Shown here: one piece after another, positions 61,378-64,000 of the stretch
Position numbering within the stretch: the first letter of the stretch is position 1
How the letters are laid out: each line of letters begins with the position of its first letter
Source: an uncultured Alistipes sp.
Lineage (GTDB): Bacteria; Bacteroidota; Bacteroidia; Bacteroidales; Rikenellaceae
Reading direction: 5' to 3'
Length of the DNA stretch: 64,000 nt
Assembly: GCA_900539755.1 (NCBI GenBank)
Contig: UQDC01000004.1
Span: forward strand, 1 to 64,000
Made by a program: the position numbers and the translations under genes
The notes under the pieces: generated by a model
Seen by the model: the letters and a program-made list of their open reading frames with translations, nothing else
Told to the model about the DNA's origin: nothing
Database searches by the model: none

Positions 61378-62850
61378 TTACTCTCCACGAGTATAATTCG
61401 GAGCTTCACGTGTGATTGTTACATCATGCGGGTGGCTCTCCAACATACCGGAGTGAGTGATACGTACGAAACGGGCATTTTTCAAAGCTGCAATGTCTTT
61501 AGCTCCGCAATAACCCATACCGGCGCGTAAACCACCAATCAGCTGGTAGATCACCTCTTTGAGTGAACCTTTGTATGGTACGCGTGCTGCGATACCTTCC
61601 GGAACCAACTTCTTGATGTCGCTTTCCATATCCTGGAAGTAGCGGTCCTTTGAACCGTGTTGCATGGCCTCGAGAGAGCCCATGCCTCGGTATGCTTTGA
61701 ATTTACGTCCGTTGTAAATAATGGTTTCTCCGGGTGATTCCTCTACACCGGCAAACATAGAGCCTGCCATAACTGAATCCGCACCGGCAGCCAAAGCTTT
61801 GACAATATCACCGGAATAACGCAAACCTCCGTCTGCGATAACCGGAATTCCAGTGCCTTTAAGAGCCTTGGCCACATCATAAATAGCTGTCAGCTGTGGC
61901 ATACCGATACCGGCAATGATACGGGTCGTACAGATCGAACCCGGACCGATTCCGACTTTTACACCATCTGCACCGGCTTCAGCCAACATTTTGGCTGCTT
62001 CAGCCGTAGCGATATTGCCGACTACAACGTCCAGATCAGGATATTTTGCCTTAACACGTTTGAGCATGTTGGGGACATTGATCTGGTGACCGTGTGCTGT
62101 ATCGATCACAATTGCATCAACGCCTGCTTCATACAGGGCATCTACACGCTCCATGGTGTCGTGAGTAATACCGACACCAGCCGCTACACGCAGACGACCC
62201 TTGTCATCTTTGCAAGCGTTAGGATTAGCTTGAACTTTGGTAATATCTTTATAGGTCAACAGACCGATCAGACGACCTTTTTCATCCACAACAGGCAGTT
62301 TCTCGATCTTATTCTGCAACAAAATCTCAGATGCATGTTTCAGGTCGGGGTTGTGTGTGGTGATCAGTTTGTCTTTGGTCATCACCTCGTCGATCGGACG
62401 GTGCATGTCACGTTGGAAACGCAAGTCACGGTTGGTCACGATACCGATCAAGGTCTGATCTTCCGTTACAACCGGAATGCCGCCGATGTGGTTCTCTTTC
62501 ATCAGCATCAGGGCATCGCCTACGGTATTGTCTTTGCCGATGGTGATGGGGTCGTAGATCATGCCGTTCTCGGCACGTTTGACCTTGCGTACCTGTGCGG
62601 CTTGCTCTGCGATACTCATATTTTTGTGAATCACACCGATACCTCCTTCACGGGCGATAGCGATTGCCAGCTCAGCTTCGGTCACGGTATCCATAGCGGC
62701 CGAAACGATCGGGGTATTGATGAGTACATTACGAGAAAAACGCGAAGTGATCGATACCTCGCGGGGAAGCACTTCCGAATAAGCCGGGATAAGCAGGACA
62801 TCATCGAATGTGAGTCCTTCGGTCTGAACCTTATCAGTAATGAACGACAT
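61378..62850 (-). CDS. guaB: IMP dehydrogenase
   Basis: 490 residues. TIM barrel with catalytic Cys in GIGPGSICTTRIIAGIG, DGGLRYSGDIVKALAAGADSVMAG, and RGMGSLEAM flap; two CBS domains inserted (about 95-205: EDQTLIGIVTNRDLRF, DEKGRLIGLLTYKDI). It makes XMP for guanine synthesis. The -7 box TAATTTTG is at 62873-62880. Confidence 0.97.
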   Translation of the reverse strand: MSFITDKVQTEGLTFDDVLLIPAYSEVLPREVSITSRFSRNVLINTPIVSAAMDTVTEAELAIAIAREGGIGVIHKNMSIAEQAAQVRKVKRAENGMIYDPITIGKDNTVGDALMLMKENHIGGIPVVTEDQTLIGIVTNRDLRFQRDMHRPIDEVMTKDKLITTHNPDLKHASEILLQNKIEKLPVVDEKGRLIGLLTYKDITKVQANPNACKDDKGRLRVAAGVGITHDTMERVDALYEAGVDAIVIDTAHGHQINVPNMLKRVKAKYPDLDVVVGNIATAEAAKMLAEAGADGVKVGIGPGSICTTRIIAGIGMPQLTAIYDVAKALKGTGIPVIADGGLRYSGDIVKALAAGADSVMAGSMFAGVEESPGETIIYNGRKFKAYRGMGSLEAMQHGSKDRYFQDMESDIKKLVPEGIAARVPYKGSLKEVIYQLIGGLRAGMGYCGAKDIAALKNARFVRITHSGMLESHPHDVTITREAPNYTRGE

Positions 62851-62872
62851 GTTGGAATAGTTTAAATTTGGG

Positions 62873-62880
62873 CAAAATTA
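62873..62880 (-). promoter_or_regulatory. -7 box TAATTTTG for guaB
   Basis: Perfect TAnnTTTG on the minus strand, 23 bases before the ATG at 62850. Confidence 0.5.
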
Positions 62881-62920
62881 CAAAAAATCCGGTGAAAAAT
62901 CCACACCTTATCGAGGTAAT

Positions 62921-63910
62921 TTAAACAAATTCTACGCGGACGGCGAAATGTAATTTGGCGAAGTCGCTGTCACATCCGTTCATAGGGGCCTCAGCCTCTG
63001 TTTTATCTAAATACGATGATCCTATTTTAGCCCAAATTTCGGAGAGGTTATCTTGAGAAATCGAGAGGTTGCCGTTCTGATCAATTGTCAGCGATGTATG
63101 TGTTGACAGCGATTCAGCTGTTTTATTTGGTGAATAGTTAGGCGTATGGCAAATAGAGTTAGATTGGATTACCTGTGAATGATTTAGTGGATTCCATCTT
63201 CCGTCAGAGGTTACTTCATTGAAATCGCTTTCGGATTGGGGGATGAAGTGAGGGTAGAGTAAGCATGGATAAGCACCTGGAGGAGGTAATAATTTAACAC
63301 TTTCAACACCCGTAAGCAGACCGTCACGGTTCAAATAACCGCTTAATGGGTAGTATGTGTCTAAGTAACGGGCAGCTTCCGTTAGATGTCCCGAGGCGAT
63401 TAATTGGCGGATAATGGTAGAGCTGACTTTATGGTCATCAACACGCTGTTGTGGAATCTGTTGAAGTCGGAATCCATACCGTTCGGCAAACTTTTCGAGT
63501 GCATTGAAATCTCCCTGTTGACCATGCCCAAGATGATGATCGTAGCCGATTTCCAAAGTGTCGATATGAAGCTTTTGAACCAAATAGTCATGTACGAACT
63601 CTTCGGCCTGCAAACGACTGAATGCCTCTGTGAATGGAATAATGAGTACATTGTCGATTCCCACTCGTGCCAATAGTTCCAACTTCTCAGGCAGTGTATT
63701 GAGCTGACGCAAAGTTTGATTCTTGTGCAGAACCAAGCGAGGGTGGGGATGGAAGGTGATGACAACGCTTTCTCCGGACTGCTGTCGGGCCAATTTACAG
63801 ACATGAGATAAAATCTCACGATGGCCATGGTGCACACCATCATACGAACCGATAGTGACGATCGGTTTGGAGATTGGTGCAAGGTTGTCGAATCCGTGAA
63901 AAATTCGCAT
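62921..63910 (-). CDS. RibF-like FAD synthetase with degenerate riboflavin kinase domain
   Basis: 329 residues from the ATG at 63910. The N-terminal nucleotidyltransferase half is intact: TIGSYDGVHHGHREIL, ITFHPHPR, IGYDHHLGHGQQGDF and KVSSTIIRQLIASGHL. After the linker YPLSGYLN the riboflavin-kinase signature (G-x-PTAN) is absent: the chain jumps to GVESVKLLPPPGAY and then a ~130-residue stretch with no kinase motifs. The protein therefore probably adenylylates FMN but cannot phosphorylate riboflavin. The C-terminal IWAKIGSSYLDKTEAEAPMNG-type region is unassigned. Confidence 0.75.
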   Translation of the reverse strand: MRIFHGFDNLAPISKPIVTIGSYDGVHHGHREILSHVCKLARQQSGESVVITFHPHPRLVLHKNQTLRQLNTLPEKLELLARVGIDNVLIIPFTEAFSRLQAEEFVHDYLVQKLHIDTLEIGYDHHLGHGQQGDFNALEKFAERYGFRLQQIPQQRVDDHKVSSTIIRQLIASGHLTEAARYLDTYYPLSGYLNRDGLLTGVESVKLLPPPGAYPCLLYPHFIPQSESDFNEVTSDGRWNPLNHSQVIQSNSICHTPNYSPNKTAESLSTHTSLTIDQNGNLSISQDNLSEIWAKIGSSYLDKTEAEAPMNGCDSDFAKLHFAVRVEFV

Positions 63911-63911
63911 G

Positions 63912-64000
63912 TTACAGGTTGTTCTCTTCAGCCTCTTTGACAAAATAGGCTACCTTTTCAAGTAGGGTGGTGATGTCGTAATTTTCGACAAAGATACCAC
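63912..64000 (-). CDS. Partial CDS, C-terminus only
   Basis: The last 29 codons of a minus-strand gene ending at 63912, one base before the RibF-like ATG: ...GIFVENYDITTLLEKVAYF then VKEAEENNL and stop. Too little to identify; tight spacing suggests it is cotranscribed with the RibF-like gene. Confidence 0.55.
   Translation of the reverse strand, partial: GIFVENYDITTLLEKVAYFVKEAEENNL

Noticed and set aside
62086..62865. 259-codon plus-strand frame opposite guaB
   Set aside because: Shadow of a certain housekeeping gene.
1..64000. CRISPR arrays, insertion sequences, integrases
   Set aside because: No regularly spaced repeats, transposase or tyrosine recombinase motifs were seen.

Overview
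The window looks like a chromosomal segment of a Bacteroidales bacterium. Supporting signs are many -7 boxes of the form TAnnTTTG (canonical TTTG-N19-TAACTTTG at 44433-44463), starts without Shine-Dalgarno sequences, an RteC-family protein, DUF4369/TlpA, DUF4954 and PAP2-like families typical of the phylum, a dimeric-type glycyl-tRNA synthetase, and an A/T-leaning composition. I cannot name the species; a Barnesiella-like gut organism is only a guess.

Region 1 (1-10.3 kb, minus strand) is an RHS/YD-repeat locus. A 989-residue secreted YD protein (7329-10298) precedes a 1422-residue secreted RHS protein (3042-7310) that ends in a variable tip with an HELVH zinc-peptidase motif. A small lipoprotein gene overlaps its stop, and a paralogous lipoprotein gene follows. 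Further downstream lie an orphan RHS tip with a different HELLH domain, its own signal-peptide partner gene and terminator, and a second orphan core fragment cut by the window edge. These look like displaced toxin-tip cassettes.

Region 2 (10.9-21.3 kb, plus strand) is a compact type II secretion/type IV pilus-like gene set: major pseudopilin, small prepilin peptidase without a methylase domain, GspE ATPase, secretin with three STN-like repeats, PilN/GspL-like, PilO/GspM-like, a lipoprotein, PilP/GspC-like, a minor pseudopilin with a beta-solenoid-like body, two more pseudopilins, and GspF. No PilT-like retraction ATPase is seen. All four (pseudo)pilin-like proteins appear to carry Ala rather than Gly at the processing site.

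Region 3 (21.5-22.6 kb) holds a stand-alone RteC-like protein and a tRNA-Arg(ACG) whose 3' end faces the accessory DNA, as at an island boundary.

Region 4 (22.8-64 kb) is mostly core: TlpA-like, ruvC, glyS-coaD-lpxD operon, GH43, ruvX, def, a candidate structured ncRNA, PAP2-like, rpoN, asnS, a lipoprotein, DUF4954, der, a GH2-like protein without complete catalytic machinery, rlmH, a NYN-cold-shock protein, an acidic protein coupled to rsmI, suhB, acyltransferase, GT2, M20 dipeptidase with an unlisted 58-residue membrane protein, glmM-like mutase, nucleoside phosphorylase, dnaN, exonuclease, a LysM receptor-like protein, htpG, thioesterase, guaB, and a RibF-like protein whose riboflavin-kinase half is degenerate.
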